64,000 bases of DNA from Tritrichomonas musculus (GCA_039105265.1 JAPFFF010000010.1:3348001-3412000); one strand, 5' to 3'. Numbered from the stretch's first letter, positions 10,358 to 20,811 are shown. Numbers and translations are program-made. The notes: generated from the sequence alone by a model not told the origin.

Positions 10358-10930
10358 ATGAGAAAAAAGATTGTAAATATTCTAACTGTTGGGGACGGAT
10401 CAATAGGTAAAATGTCCTTTTTGTGGGCTTATTCAAAAAATGAAATTCCTCCAGATAATGTTCCAACCGTTTTTGATACATATCTTTCAACTGTAAAAGT
10501 CAAAGATCAAACTGTTGATTTTAAACTTTCTGATACATCATCACAAGATGATATGGAAGGTTTAAGAGCAATGTCATACGCCAATGTTGATATATTCTTA
10601 ATATGTTTTAGTATAATTGATCCAATATCGTTCGAAAACGTTGAAAAGAAATGGGTTGCAGAAATAAAACGATATGTGAAGCAACCATTCATTGTTTTGG
10701 TTGGCTTAAAAAGTGATCTTCGAAATGATGAATCAATAATTAACGACCTTTCACAAAAAAACGCTCAGCCAATTTCATATTTGCAAGGAAAAAACAAATC
10801 AGAAAAAATAGGTGCAGCATGCTATTGCGAATGCTCATCAAAATCATTAGATAGTGTCAAATCTGTTTTTGATCAAGCTTTTGAAGCTCTATTTAAGTCA
10901 AAAAAAGGAAGTAATTGTAATATTTATTAA
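10358..10930 (+). CDS. Divergent Rho/Rac-type small GTPase
   Basis: The 190-residue protein has the layout of a Rho GTPase. The P-loop is GDGSIGKMSFL, switch I is VPTVFDTY, and GLKSDLR sits where TKxDLR is normal. The G5-like motif is ECSSKS, and a C-terminal CNIY fits a CAAX prenylation box. Rho members act on actin and membranes when bound to GTP. Several key positions are unusual. The P-loop Thr/Ser that binds magnesium after GK is Met, and switch II DTAGQ reads DTSSQ, so the invariant Gly60-equivalent is gone while Gln61 remains. It may bind nucleotide weakly or be locked in one state, as in atypical Rho proteins such as Rnd or RhoH. The reading frame is whole, so the changes look selected or tolerated rather than due to recent decay. 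Confidence 0.85.
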   Translation: MRKKIVNILTVGDGSIGKMSFLWAYSKNEIPPDNVPTVFDTYLSTVKVKDQTVDFKLSDTSSQDDMEGLRAMSYANVDIFLICFSIIDPISFENVEKKWVAEIKRYVKQPFIVLVGLKSDLRNDESIINDLSQKNAQPISYLQGKNKSEKIGAACYCECSSKSLDSVKSVFDQAFEALFKSKKGSNCNIY

Positions 10931-11609
10931 AAAATCAATTAAAGCAAGTATTATATTTTTTAATATTTAAATATAAATAAGCAATCATATATCAATTTTA
11001 AATAAAAAATTTTAAACAATTTCCATCATCATTATAGTTTTGAACAATGAGTACTATTGTAATGATTATCACCGGAATATGAGTTCGAGTGATGGACTGA
11101 TTTAATTTGACTTTATGAACAAAACAATCAATTAAAAAACTTTAAAAAGTAAATAATCTTTAATAAATCCTGGATGAATAACCGATATACTATTAAAATT
11201 ATTTTCTAAATGAAAATTTTATTATTGAAAAGTTTTATTTTGACAGCCTTAAATAATGAGTATAGACTTATATTTAAATTTGTATTATTATAGTTTATAA
11301 AGAATAAAAAAATATTTTTTATACTGCTTTATTTAGGAATGTCAAAGATATTCTAATTTTTTTGAATTTCATGTTGATTGTAATTAAAACTTTTTGAGAG
11401 ATTTTTAATTTATATTTCATTATAGGTAGGTTCAACGGACGGTTTGTGTCAGAGAATTTAAAAAAACGTTAAATTAGCTTTATATTATTATATATTATAT
11501 AACATTATATTTTGACTAAAATTTTAAAATATAAAACAAATCCCTGAGTTGAATTTTGAGAAATTGACGTTTATAAATTTAGATTAAAAAAAAAAGAAAT
11601 CCCAATGTA

Positions 11610-11979
11610 TAACCCTTGTGGACTTTGGACTATTTAATTTTTGGACTTTATTAGAGGACTTTTTTAACACTGTAAAAATCAAAAAATGTATACTTCTTAG
11701 TTTTTTTGGACTTTTTAATTTATGAAATCTAATACAATATTTTGAATGATGCACGTTTAAATACGTTTTTATTCAGAATTTTTTTACTGAAATTTCAAAA
11801 GAAAATTGGGTAAATATTTACTCAAATAATTACTTGAAAAAGTTGGATTTTGAATGCATGGACTTTTTTTTGGACTTTTGGAGGTTTTCTTGGACTAGAG
11901 ACTTTTAAACCTATTTGGTCAAACAAACTAATTCAAATTCCACTTTTTGGACTTAACGTATTTTTTCTGCAAAGGGTTA
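11610..11979. mobile_element. 370-bp MITE, hAT-type target duplication
   Basis: The ends are inverted copies: TAACCCTTG at the left, and TAACCCTTTGCAG when the right end is read in reverse. Both sides carry the same 8-bp flank CCAATGTA (11602-11609 and 11980-11987), the target-site length used by hAT transposons. The inside has no coding frame and many GGACTTT motifs, such as subterminal transposase binding sites would give. It must depend on a transposase from elsewhere. Its perfect flank duplication suggests a fairly recent insertion. Confidence 0.72.
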
Positions 11980-12410
11980 CCAATGTATAAGTATACTTAA
12001 ATCTTTATCATTATTTAATAAATATTTATAAATAATAATTATCCTAATATCATAACTTTATTTTGAACAATACGTAAATGATTCATGTATATTCATATAT
12101 TTGCATTTTTTTAATTTTCTAAATAAGCATTTTCAATGATATTCAAAAATAATTATTAGATATCATTATTTTATATATTTATGAGCTATATTTTTATATT
12201 ATAGTTACTATTAATAGTATCAATATTTATAATATAATTTATAATAAATAATTACAATTTTAAATTATGTTTTTTTACAGAGATAAATTTAATTTATTTT
12301 AGTTAATGAATAAAAAATAATAATTTAAATTAATATTTAATATATTTAATTAATATATTTAATTTATTTTAATATTATTATTCCTATTCAAAATATTTAT
12401 AATAGGAATA

Positions 12411-12684
12411 AGCGGTTGTACCAAGTCTTTTTATTACTTGTTATAAAATTGTTTTGTATTGATATAATGTATCCATGTATTATGTTTTAATCTTGTTAAA
12501 TAGAGTTATTTCGCATATTTCTTAATCACCTTATTAGTGCAATACAAATTAAAAAATGATTGATAAATTTTTGAAGATTTTACCTTTGAAATATTGAATG
12601 AAATTGTATTATCGTTTTTAATATTCTTTCAAAAAATATAAGAAAAATTTTGGCCTTGATCTCACCAATTTTGGTACAACCGCT
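12411..12684. repeat. 274-bp unit with 14-bp inverted ends
   Basis: AGCGGTTGTACCAA at 12411-12424 is repeated exactly in inverse at 12671-12684. The unit has no coding frame and resembles a MITE, but I cannot find matching target duplications, so it may be an old or partial element. Confidence 0.4.
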
Positions 12685-12697
12685 GAGAACTAGTTTA

Positions 12698-12812
12698 AAT
12701 TCATGAACAATCTTTTTTAAAGAAATTCATGATCATAAATTCATAAATTCATGAACAATCATTTATGAATTTATCCATTTTGGTGTGTGAATTCATAAAT
12801 TCATGATCATAG
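12698..12812. repeat. Short ATTCATAAATTCATGA repeat cluster
   Basis: Several direct and inverted copies of AATTCATGAACAATC and AATTCATGATCATA lie within 115 bases and can fold back on one another. No function is evident. Confidence 0.4.
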
Positions 12813-13224
12813 ATATCATTCACTTATACTATACTATAGTTGATGTAAAACAACCAAAATATTTGTTATTTTTCACTCTAAAAACAATGTCTTGACTGGA
12901 TAAAAGGATGAATGCGAAATCATTCTTTTCAATTTGCATTTATCCATCATTAAGTTGTTCTACTTTTAAATCTATTAATTCAATTTTTTAATAATAATAT
13001 TAAAATTATAAAAATTTTAATTTAATGATCATAGAAAAGCTTGATTTGTATATCGGAGACACTTGTAAATTTATTTAAAATCATTAGCAAACTTGTAATG
13101 GTCTTATTCATACGAGTTCAACTTTTTTCGTTAAACCGTTCAAATATCCATTATTTTTCTCTCAAAATCGCCACCACTTTTTGATAGAAAACGACTTTTC
13201 TATTAACAAATTGCTAAAAATAAT

Positions 13225-14475
13225 TCAATGATCATTAATAAATTTTTGACCTTCCCAAGCAAGTTTAGATGTCCATGATTGCGCCGGACTGGCCCAAAAC
13301 TGATCATCTTTTTGAAGACCAAGCGGCAAAAAAATGAGAGCAGAATGGTACAATGAGCCTTGATTAAAATAACCTTCACAAACATCAGATTGATCACCAT
13401 TAAAGCCTAACTTTAAGAACCCTTCAGGAGTGAAATTTTGGTCAACAACTTGCTTTTTAATTACAGCAGTTAAAGCAGACCGAATCTGAGCAGGATGAAC
13501 GTTAGGAATTTTCAGTTTACGACGAGCAACATCAGCCAAATTATGAAAGACGCCCATTCTACAACAAATCGAACGACCAAATACAGGATAATAACCCTCA
13601 GGTGAAATTAATCTCTCAAGCCATCTAGCGTATAAAATAGAACGTTTTTTTTCAGTCTCAAGTTTTTTTAAAGCGTTCTCACTTTTGCGCTTATTGGCAA
13701 TAACACTCAAAATATCAAAAAGCATAGGATGAATAACGTAACTACCGTAATAATCTAAATGAAATCCAGGACCATCTTTATACATACCTTCTCCAACAAA
13801 CCAACCGTCCATAAAAGTGTCAGGACCTTTATTTAACCGTTTTTCATCACATTCATTTGTTTCATTCAAAAGAAACGCTTCAACTTCGCTTGCAAATAGG
13901 AGCCAGTTGTTTTGAATAGGTTTGATTGATCGTGACTTTTTCATTTGATCAATCCACTTTTTCTTTATATCGTCTTTTAGGCCTCCCCAAAGTCGTGTCG
14001 GTGATCGAAGAAAGGCTTGGCAAAGATAAGCATATTCAACTAAGGGCTGATTGCCATGTAGATTTAGGACACTGTCTTGTGATGTAAAATCAACACCTTG
14101 TTCAAGTGCTCGGTGCGCAAGATCGAGAAGATTATCTCTGATTTTCGATTCTGATGTTTCGTCGCTTGGGATTTCTAGCCATGGCGCAATTCCATCTAAT
14201 GTACGCGCTATAGCTTCGAAAGATGCTGTTTGAGATCGCTTAACACGTACTTTTGAAAGATGATTTTGAAGGTTTCCTGTAGCCATGCTTGAAAGAATTG
14301 GTAAGGCTATTTTTTTGGCTGCTGATATCCAGATATCGCGATCATTGATTGGATAAAAAAAGTTTTTATCATTTCTAATTGTAATAAATTGAAATATGGA
14401 AGTGATTGAAAGAAATATGATTGTTATAGATATGCAAAATACCTTAAATTTCGATCTTAATGTGTTGTCTTTCAT
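13225..14475 (-). CDS. DUF2264-family protein with N-terminal membrane anchor
   Basis: The 416-residue protein starts with a hydrophobic segment (about residues 10-31) after a short positive stretch, so it is a signal anchor or uncleaved signal. The remainder is a DUF2264 domain (Pfam name recalled): the hallmark ARTLDGIAPWLE near residue 87, then NNWLLFASEVEAFLL, DGWFVGEGMYKDGPGFHLDYYGSYVIHP and GRSICCRMG. The family is mostly bacterial, sits in polysaccharide-use loci, and has an alpha/alpha-barrel fold. I recall a link to a glucuronidase glycoside hydrolase family, but this needs checking. An anchored enzyme facing a lysosome, Golgi or the outside would fit glycan degradation. The TCATTATAG before the ATG is a good trichomonad initiator match. 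Its restricted family spread suggests acquisition from bacteria. Confidence 0.82.
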   Translation of the reverse strand: MKDNTLRSKFKVFCISITIIFLSITSIFQFITIRNDKNFFYPINDRDIWISAAKKIALPILSSMATGNLQNHLSKVRVKRSQTASFEAIARTLDGIAPWLEIPSDETSESKIRDNLLDLAHRALEQGVDFTSQDSVLNLHGNQPLVEYAYLCQAFLRSPTRLWGGLKDDIKKKWIDQMKKSRSIKPIQNNWLLFASEVEAFLLNETNECDEKRLNKGPDTFMDGWFVGEGMYKDGPGFHLDYYGSYVIHPMLFDILSVIANKRKSENALKKLETEKKRSILYARWLERLISPEGYYPVFGRSICCRMGVFHNLADVARRKLKIPNVHPAQIRSALTAVIKKQVVDQNFTPEGFLKLGFNGDQSDVCEGYFNQGSLYHSALIFLPLGLQKDDQFWASPAQSWTSKLAWEGQKFINDH

Positions 14476-15317
14476 TATTGACTATAATGAATGGTTCTCA
14501 GTAAATTTGAGAAAATAAAAAGGTAAATGGAGGCCGTTTATTTTGTCCGTTAAAAAAACATCAATAACAATTGTTCTTTTGGACCAGTTATAAAAAAATC
14601 TCATTGATGAGAGATATTTTGATATTTCAAAATAATATTATAACTTACGGAGTAGAAATTTATCTTTTTTTTGTACTTTTGATTATCATGGATATTAATC
14701 ATGAACAAAATGTTTCGATTATTACTTCACTTCTATTGATTTATATCGTATGTCAGTATATAATATTGGCTATATAGACAAAAAATAAAATAATCGTAAC
14801 ATTTCCCTAATATCATGAAAATATTTTTTCAATGAATTTTTATGAATGGTAACTTTTTGTTAAATTATCTAACTTTTTGTGAATTAATGATAAAACCAAA
14901 AGTATATATTGATATATCTTTTCAATGAAAATTTATTTTAGAAACATTTATCATAAATTATTTTTAATTTAATATATATATTTTAAAATATATTTTTATT
15001 TTGAATATTAATGAATATTTGTATATATAATTGAACTTTTTTAAATCATTTGCAACAAATTGAAAAAATTGAAAGCAAGTTTAAATTACAATAAATCATT
15101 TAAGTATATATATTTTTCTTATTATGGTGATGAACTTCAATTTTATTGTCCCCTCCAAAAGATATTAGTTGGTAAAGGAACAGCCCAATATTAAAAATAC
15201 TCAACAAAAAAGTACAGTTTAATAATATTCATCAACAGATTCAGTTAATATACTCTTAATGATATACCAATGAGTTGGTAAACTTGATTTACTTTAGCAA
15301 ATGACACCGATTTTTTG

Positions 15318-15353
<36 letters not shown>

Positions 15354-15995
15354 AGTTGATCTTTTAATGACACTGCATTACGGAATTCTGATGAAAGCAG
15401 TAAAAAATGAACTATCTTTCCATCATTGTCCCCGAATACTTCTTGACACTTCTGGATCGAGGGAAGTGCCACTGCTTACATTAATTAAAAATGAAAAAAT
15501 ATAAACGAATGAAAATCATAAACCGATCTCATCAACTTTAATAATTTCATAAAAAAATATTTATTTCTTGTAAATGATTAATTTTTTACCATTATTTTGT
15601 TTTTTTCAAAAAAATTCAGAGATCGAATTTGATGCATCTTATCATAAAAAATATTATAATTTTTCATTTTTCTTTTATTTTTATATTTTGTATAAATTTA
15701 AGATTATATTAAACATTTCTACCATTGCTACAAATCTCAAAAAATCAATATTTTTATTCCAAAACGATTAAAATTGAATTATTTTCACTTCAAGACCTTC
15801 ATTTTCACCCAAAGCCGACGCCACTATATATTTTTAATATCTAAATACTTTATATTATAGCTAATATATATTATGTTTAATAATGAAAATATTTTTTTGT
15901 TGCTGAAATATTTATAATTTAATTTTTTTATACGTTATTTATATTCAATATTCTCTCAGAAATGCTTTCAATTTTTTATTCTTTAAAAAAGCATT

Positions 15996-16029
<34 letters not shown>

Positions 16030-16053
16030 ATTCGAATTAAAGCGCGGAACGGG
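14476..16053. other. Gene-poor AT-rich region with long A tracts
   Basis: No convincing gene lies here. The 68-codon open frame at 14571-14777 is hydrophobic low-complexity sequence and is not called. Uninterrupted A tracts of about 34 (15318-15351) and 31 (15997-16027) bases stand out. The second lies 26 bases before the interrupted repeat copy that starts at 16054. Confidence 0.45.
15245..15480 (-). pseudogene. Decayed coding remnant, unknown origin
   Basis: On the minus strand about 40 codons (from 15472) have normal-looking composition, including QKCQEVFGDNDGKIV, and then run into the A34 tract. I do not recognise a family. It looks like a relic of a longer gene or element, not an expressed unit. 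Confidence 0.3.
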
Positions 16054-16160
16054 TAATTCTTAGTTGAAGATCTTAATATTATATTTACATCTATATATTA
16101 AATGATATATTCAAAATTTACACACTTTTCGGACATTTTTAATTCAATTTAAATTATGAT

Positions 16161-18144
16161 AGAGGTGCGAGAACTAAAAAATTTTTTAAAAAACGATCAA
16201 CTTTAATTTTAAAACTTTTGTAATATCTTGGAAAATAGAAAGTATAATTTATTTTTTGCAAAATAAATAAGCATTATATTCTAATATAAAAATAAAAATA
16301 TATTAATTTAATATTTATCTTCACTATAAGCAACCAAAACATATGAATTTGCTTATAAAAAACAAATTCATATTTATCTTGATCAATAATCAGTTATTTT
16401 TAATAATATATTTTAATATATTTATTATTTTTAATTTAACATTTAATTAAGTATTTATAAAATATTTATATTGGATAATTTCGCAAGATATTAATACTTC
16501 TATTTTCCATATTTCATTATTTATAAATATCTCATAATATTGTTTATCTCTAAGGGATAACTATTTAAAATTTATTATAAATTTCAATAATTATTATGAT
16601 TCTAGAATATTATTGAAAACGGCTCGCCAAGAGACATTTTAAAACTCTCCCATTCAAAATAAAGTAATTACTTTATTTTCTCTCAATTGCATTCAATTTT
16701 TTTTAAAAAAATAAAAATTCAAGAAAAATGATATTTCTAATTAAGATATTTTCTTGACAATTTCAGAAATCAATTATTTTATGGTATTGAATATAATAAT
16801 TTGTATTTTGTGGAATTTTAAGCCATTCGGTCGAAATCTTATTATTAACATATTTTACTCAAAATCTTTTACATTTTGAATTTGATGATATACTAATATG
16901 TATATTTATTTAAAAAATATATTTTCACAGGAAAACTAGAATTAAATATGAAAACTACTGATAAAATTGCATTTTAAGTTTTGAAAAACCCACAGAAAAA
17001 ATGGCCCTATCTTTTATGCTAGAACCATTCTAAAATAATAATTATATAATTTAATGCTTATATAAAACTTTGTAAAAACTTTTTAGGAATGAATTTTAAG
17101 ATATATTTAAAATAAAATTTGACCAATTTTTTTTTTTTTGAAAATTTGATGGTTTATACAAATATTTCTATAAGTGCAATCAAAATTATTCTTATAAGCA
17201 TTCAATATCGTTCAAAAATATATATATATTAAAAATGATATTTTTATTATATTTTTCTTGGAAATGATTATAAAATTTTTTATTGTCTGGTATATTTAAT
17301 AAAAGTATTTTTAATTCTAGTTTTCATGAAATTAAATAAATTGAATATCATCATCATATGTTAATTACTTTTAAATAAATGCTGAATTTGTCACATATTT
17401 ATGGTATATACATAATGTTAGAATGCCTTTTTAAAAAGCTTTTTAATCAAACTTGAAAATCACCAATATTAAATACATTTAAATTTTGGCCTCTATTATT
17501 TGAAGTAAAACTCATAAATAAGAACTTATGAAAACGTTCATGGTTCCCCTATTATAAAACCGTTGATTGGAAAGAACAAATCTCAAAATCATCATCTCTA
17601 TCAGGTAGTAATATAATTGCTAGATATATAAATTTATCAGATGACAAAACAAAGAAACTTAAAATAAAAATGAAGTGTAGAAAGAAGGATAGACTAGATA
17701 ATATCAAGAAACTTCATCAAATTTCAAAAATGACAGAAAAAGAATTAAATTCTTTACAAATTGAAGATGATTTTATATTTATTATTAAAAATAATAATCT
17801 AATTGATGCTCATTTTAAGGAAGATAACATAAATGATGAAGATTTTCCAGATTATTTGAAAAAAATTTTAAAATTGGACAGATTAATATTGAAAAATGGA
17901 TCAAAAAACACAAATAATTAATTTAAATAAATTTAATATTACAATTATCTTTAATATCAACAAAAATTAATTCATAATAAATTGAATGGTTTACATCAAT
18001 TTCATTGAATATTATAAAATACAATATTTTGTCTCCTACCGAATAAATATTTATAAAAATAATGTATAACATATGATATTAAGTGAGGATATATATATAT
18101 AGGAATCAGGCATTTTAATCATATTTCCAAGTTCTCGCACCTCT
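16161..18144. mobile_element. 1.98-kb element with AGAGGTGCGAGAAC ends
   Basis: AGAGGTGCGAGAACT at 16161 is mirrored at the right end (AGTTCTCGCACCTCT, ending 18144). The first bases match the AGAGGTGA ends of the 905-bp element at 19880, so the two families may share a transposase. I see no clear 8-bp target duplication (ATTATGAT against ATTTTTCG). It sits inside the 16104-18291 element and holds one open stretch at 17532-17921. Confidence 0.55.
17532..17921 (+). pseudogene. 130-codon open stretch inside TIR element, unknown
   Basis: A reading frame is open from 17532 to the stop at 17922-17924, but its only internal ATGs are late (17670). It begins with WFPYYKTVDWKEQ-like sequence and continues as a Lys/Asp/Leu-rich protein ending LKNGSKNTNN. 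The composition is more gene-like than its surroundings. It is probably the tail of a protein once encoded by the element, now without its front. I recognise no family. Confidence 0.35.
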
Positions 18145-18301
18145 ATTTTTCGGACATTTTTTATCAAAAAAATCTTTGTAATTTTTACAATCCATCTTTA
18201 AAATATTTTTAAAATAGTGTATAAAAAACAATATTTTAAAAAATATTTTTCAGAGATTTTTGTCAGAAAAGTGAGAAATGTAGAATATGCCTATTAAATA
18301 T

Positions 18302-18777
18302 TAGACTTGTGCAAAGTCCAGGACAAAAGGACTAAACAAACTTAGTTAATTTAAAAAACATTTTTATCTTTGAATTAAGGACACATATTTGATATTTTTA
18401 TTATATTTTTGTTTTAAAAAAATGCGTTAATATAATTTTTGATATTTTTTGTTTAAAATATGCTTTTATTAAAATATTAAAATAATTATATGTTGATCAT
18501 TTAATTCTACCCGAAAGTTTTTAATTCTCATTATAACGGATAACTTCATATATAAGTTATAAAATCAGTAAAATATTAAGTGAACAATCTTTTTTTATTT
18601 ATATATTTATAGATTTTTTAAAAAATCAATATTTAAAGGAAAAGTTGAATATATATTTTTTTTCAATAAAATTTAATATGTCATTTTTTTTCTTAAAAAA
18701 AAAATGGTCCTGACAAAGTCCTAAGTCCTGCTGTTGTCCTTGAAAAGTTTTATTGTCCTGGACTTTGCACAAGTCTA
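18302..18777. mobile_element. 476-bp MITE, hAT-type, TAGACTTG family
   Basis: The ends are exact inverted repeats of 25 bp beginning TAGACTTGTGCAAAGTCC. The flanks TTAAATAT (18294-18301 and 18778-18785) are identical, giving an 8-bp target duplication as in hAT elements. There is no coding frame inside, only AT-rich sequence with scattered AGTCC/GGACT motifs near the ends. The inverted sister sequence near 20105-20112 shows the site without the insertion. The perfect ends suggest recent movement. Confidence 0.85.
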
Positions 18778-18830
18778 TTAAATATTGATAATTAAATTAT
18801 TTATTATTTTGAGTAAATATAATTTTTTTA

Positions 18831-19430
18831 TAGACTTGTTAAAGTCTATGGACCTGTGGACTTACAAAATTCATTCAAATTTTTTTAGCATTTTTTATTT
18901 ATTCTCAAAATAAAAATTATTTAAAATTTCTCAGAAATGCACTGGTCCATCTGCCAGGACTTTTAAAATTCATTCATTTTTTTTTTTTAACATTTTTTTA
19001 TTTATTCACAAAATAAAAATTATTTATAATTTCTCTGAAATGCACACGTCCATCTGCCAGGACGTCCAAAATTCTTTCAATTTTTTTAGCATTTTTTTTT
19101 ATTCACAAAATAAAAGAATTATAAAATTTCTTTGAAATATTTTAGTCCATCTGCCAGGATTTCCAAAATTCTTTCAATTGTTTATGACATTTTTTTTCAT
19201 GATTAAAAACATTCAAATATAATTTACTCATATTAGTTACTACTTTTCTATTTAAATAAACAAAAAAATTAAATAAACAAATAAACTATAAAATATATGC
19301 ATAAAATGAGTTTTTTTTTTTGAGATATAAAATAAAAATAAATTGACAATGTTTGTTAGGTCCACGCCAAGTCCCGAGTCCACAAAAAGTCCATGAAAAG
19401 TGCATTTGTCCCGGACTTTTAACAAGTCTA
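18831..19430. mobile_element. 600-bp MITE of the TAGACTTG family carrying tandem repeats
   Basis: It starts TAGACTTGTTAAAGTC and ends with the inverted form (GACTTTTAACAAGTCTA), so it belongs to the same family as 18302-18777. The 8-bp flanks are TTTTTTTA and TTCTTTTA, one mismatch. The centre is a tandem array of about 100-bp units. The inverted sister copy has a single TTTTTTTA at this place, confirming the insertion point. Confidence 0.78.
18856..19190. repeat. About 100-bp tandem repeat inside a MITE
   Basis: The motif TCCATCTGCCAGGA recurs at 18946, 19049 and 19146, with spacings of 103 and 97 bases. Between copies the units share an AT-rich spacer with TTTATTCACAAAATAAAA and TTTCT.TGAAATG. 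A partial unit precedes the first. It grew within the 18831-19430 MITE. Confidence 0.75.
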
Positions 19431-19879
19431 TTCTTTTATTAAGATAAATTTTTTTATTATAATAAGATATAAGTAATTCAATTTTAAAAATAGATTTATA
19501 GCAAAAAATTGAAAAAAATATTAATGAAATTATCATAAATATGTATTAATATTATTAAAAAATACCAAAAATATTCGCAAATGGACATAATGAATTAAAA
19601 GACATTGATCATGTTCAAGTCAAAATAGAAGAATATGTTTCATTAGAAATAACTAAAGGTCTCTTCCCGAGCTAAAAATCCTATTTTGGGACGGGAAGTA
19701 TTCAAATTTCGGGAATTGAACTTTTTGATAAGAAGTCAATTTTAATATGAAAAATTAAAGGTCTCTTCCAGAGCTAAAATCCAAAAAAAAATATATATTT
19801 TAATAAAAAGCTATTTGTTTAATATTGTAACATATATGCAATATAAATCAATTTATAAAAGAGAAAATTAAAATTAAAA

Positions 19880-20784
19880 AGAGGTGAGGCTGCGAAAATT
19901 TTTGGTATTTTTTAATAATATTAATACATATTATTTTATTCCAGAATTAAATGCTATTTATGATAATTTCACTAATATTTTTTTCAGATTTTTAGCTATA
20001 AATCTATTTTTAAAATTGAATAGCATCTATCTTATTATAATTTCAATTTTATCTTAATAAAAAAATTCTATTTACTCAAAATAATAAATAATTTAATTAT
20101 CAATATTTAATATATAGATGTGAATATAATATTAAAATCTTCGACTAAGAATTATAAATCAAAATAATGATTTTTTATGACTTAACTAACTATCATCTAA
20201 TTATAAGCATGATTTTTTTGGTAAATTATTGATAAATATTAAAATAAATACTTATTGTGAGGTTGATACCAAAATAAAAACAAATGAAATTATTTAGATA
20301 TTTGTGAAGTTTACATCATTAACGTATATAGAATTATATTCAATATTAAACCTCAATCCTAGCTAAAATTGTAAAAAATTTTTTAAAAATATTTTGATAT
20401 GTTTGCCAGCACCAGATAAGTTAAGAGATAAACTATAGTTATCCCTTTGGTCTTTAATATAGAAGAAAATTTCTCTTTAAATTGAAAAATATTTTTTTGA
20501 ATTTTGACCAAAAACGCATTCATTGAATAGCTTTCTTATTAAAAAATAGATATCATCTATATACAAATGAAATTTAATGGTTGAAAAGAAAAAATAATGA
20601 CGAATATATGAATTATGACATTTTGAAATATCAATACAATTTCAATTTTTTTTGATTAAATCTGAAAAAAAGTATATGATATGAAAAGGTAACAAAACCA
20701 TAATACTATATTTTTAATTTATTTTTAATTTTGTTGATTATTATTCCTAAAAAAGTTCATTTAAAATTTCGCAGTCTCACCTCT
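19880..20784. mobile_element. 905-bp non-autonomous TIR element (AGAGGTGA ends)
   Basis: AGAGGTGAGGCTGCGAAA at the left matches AGAGGTGAGACTGCGAAA read inward from the right end. The flanks AATTAAAA (19872-19879 and 20785-20792) are a perfect 8-bp duplication. It has no long ORF. Its left 275 bp are an inverted copy of the interrupted repeat at 16054-19579. That makes it the uninterrupted reference for three insertions there. Confidence 0.82.
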
Positions 20785-20811
20785 AATTAAAAAAAATAAA
20801 AATAAATGGTA

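Larger units (their letters stand above)
10931..13224. other. Gene-free AT-rich region holding small repeats
   Basis: This 2.3 kb gap lies between the 3' ends of the Rho-like and DUF2264 genes. It holds a MITE at 11610-11979, a 274-bp inverted-repeat unit at 12411-12684 and short ATTCATGA-type repeats at 12698-12812. The rest is AT-rich sequence in which I see no coding frame. Confidence 0.5.
16104..18291. mobile_element. 2.2-kb hAT-like TIR element
   Basis: It is flanked by perfect 8-bp duplications TATTAAAT (16096-16103 and 18292-18299). The imperfect inverted ends are GATATATTCAAAATTT at the left and GGCATATTCTACATTT reading in from the right, with similarity continuing through ACTTTTC.GACA. 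The uninterrupted site exists in the inverted copy near 20113. Most of its length is a second inverted-repeat unit (16161-18144), so the original element was probably only about 200 bp. No transposase is present. Confidence 0.68.
16054..19579 (+). repeat. Interrupted copy of the 905-bp AGAGGTG element
   Basis: The pieces 16054-16103, 18292-18301, 18786-18830 and 19431-19579 line up in order and orientation with the reverse complement of 19880-20154. That segment is the left part of a 905-bp inverted-repeat element. The gaps between pieces are exactly three inserted elements (16104-18291, 18302-18777 and 18831-19430). The copy ends at TTCGCA, inside the terminal repeat, and lacks the final CCTCACCTCT. 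The match does not extend upstream of TAATTCTTAG, so this copy is also truncated on that side. Confidence 0.75.

Noticed and set aside
12411-12684. Certain call as a hAT MITE
   Set aside because: The 14-bp inverted ends are exact but TAGGAATA and GAGAACTA flanks do not match, so I keep it only as an inverted-repeat unit.
14571-14777. 68-codon plus-strand frame with hydrophobic content
   Set aside because: Low-complexity Ile/Leu/Phe composition expected from AT-rich DNA; no motif and no neighbour support.
18856-19190. Regular repeats considered as a CRISPR array
   Set aside because: Units are about 100 bp with similar, not unique, spacers, lie inside a MITE and occur in a eukaryotic genome.
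19252-19536. 94-codon minus-strand frame
   Set aside because: It crosses the right end of the 18831-19430 MITE into the older repeat, so it cannot be an ancestral gene.
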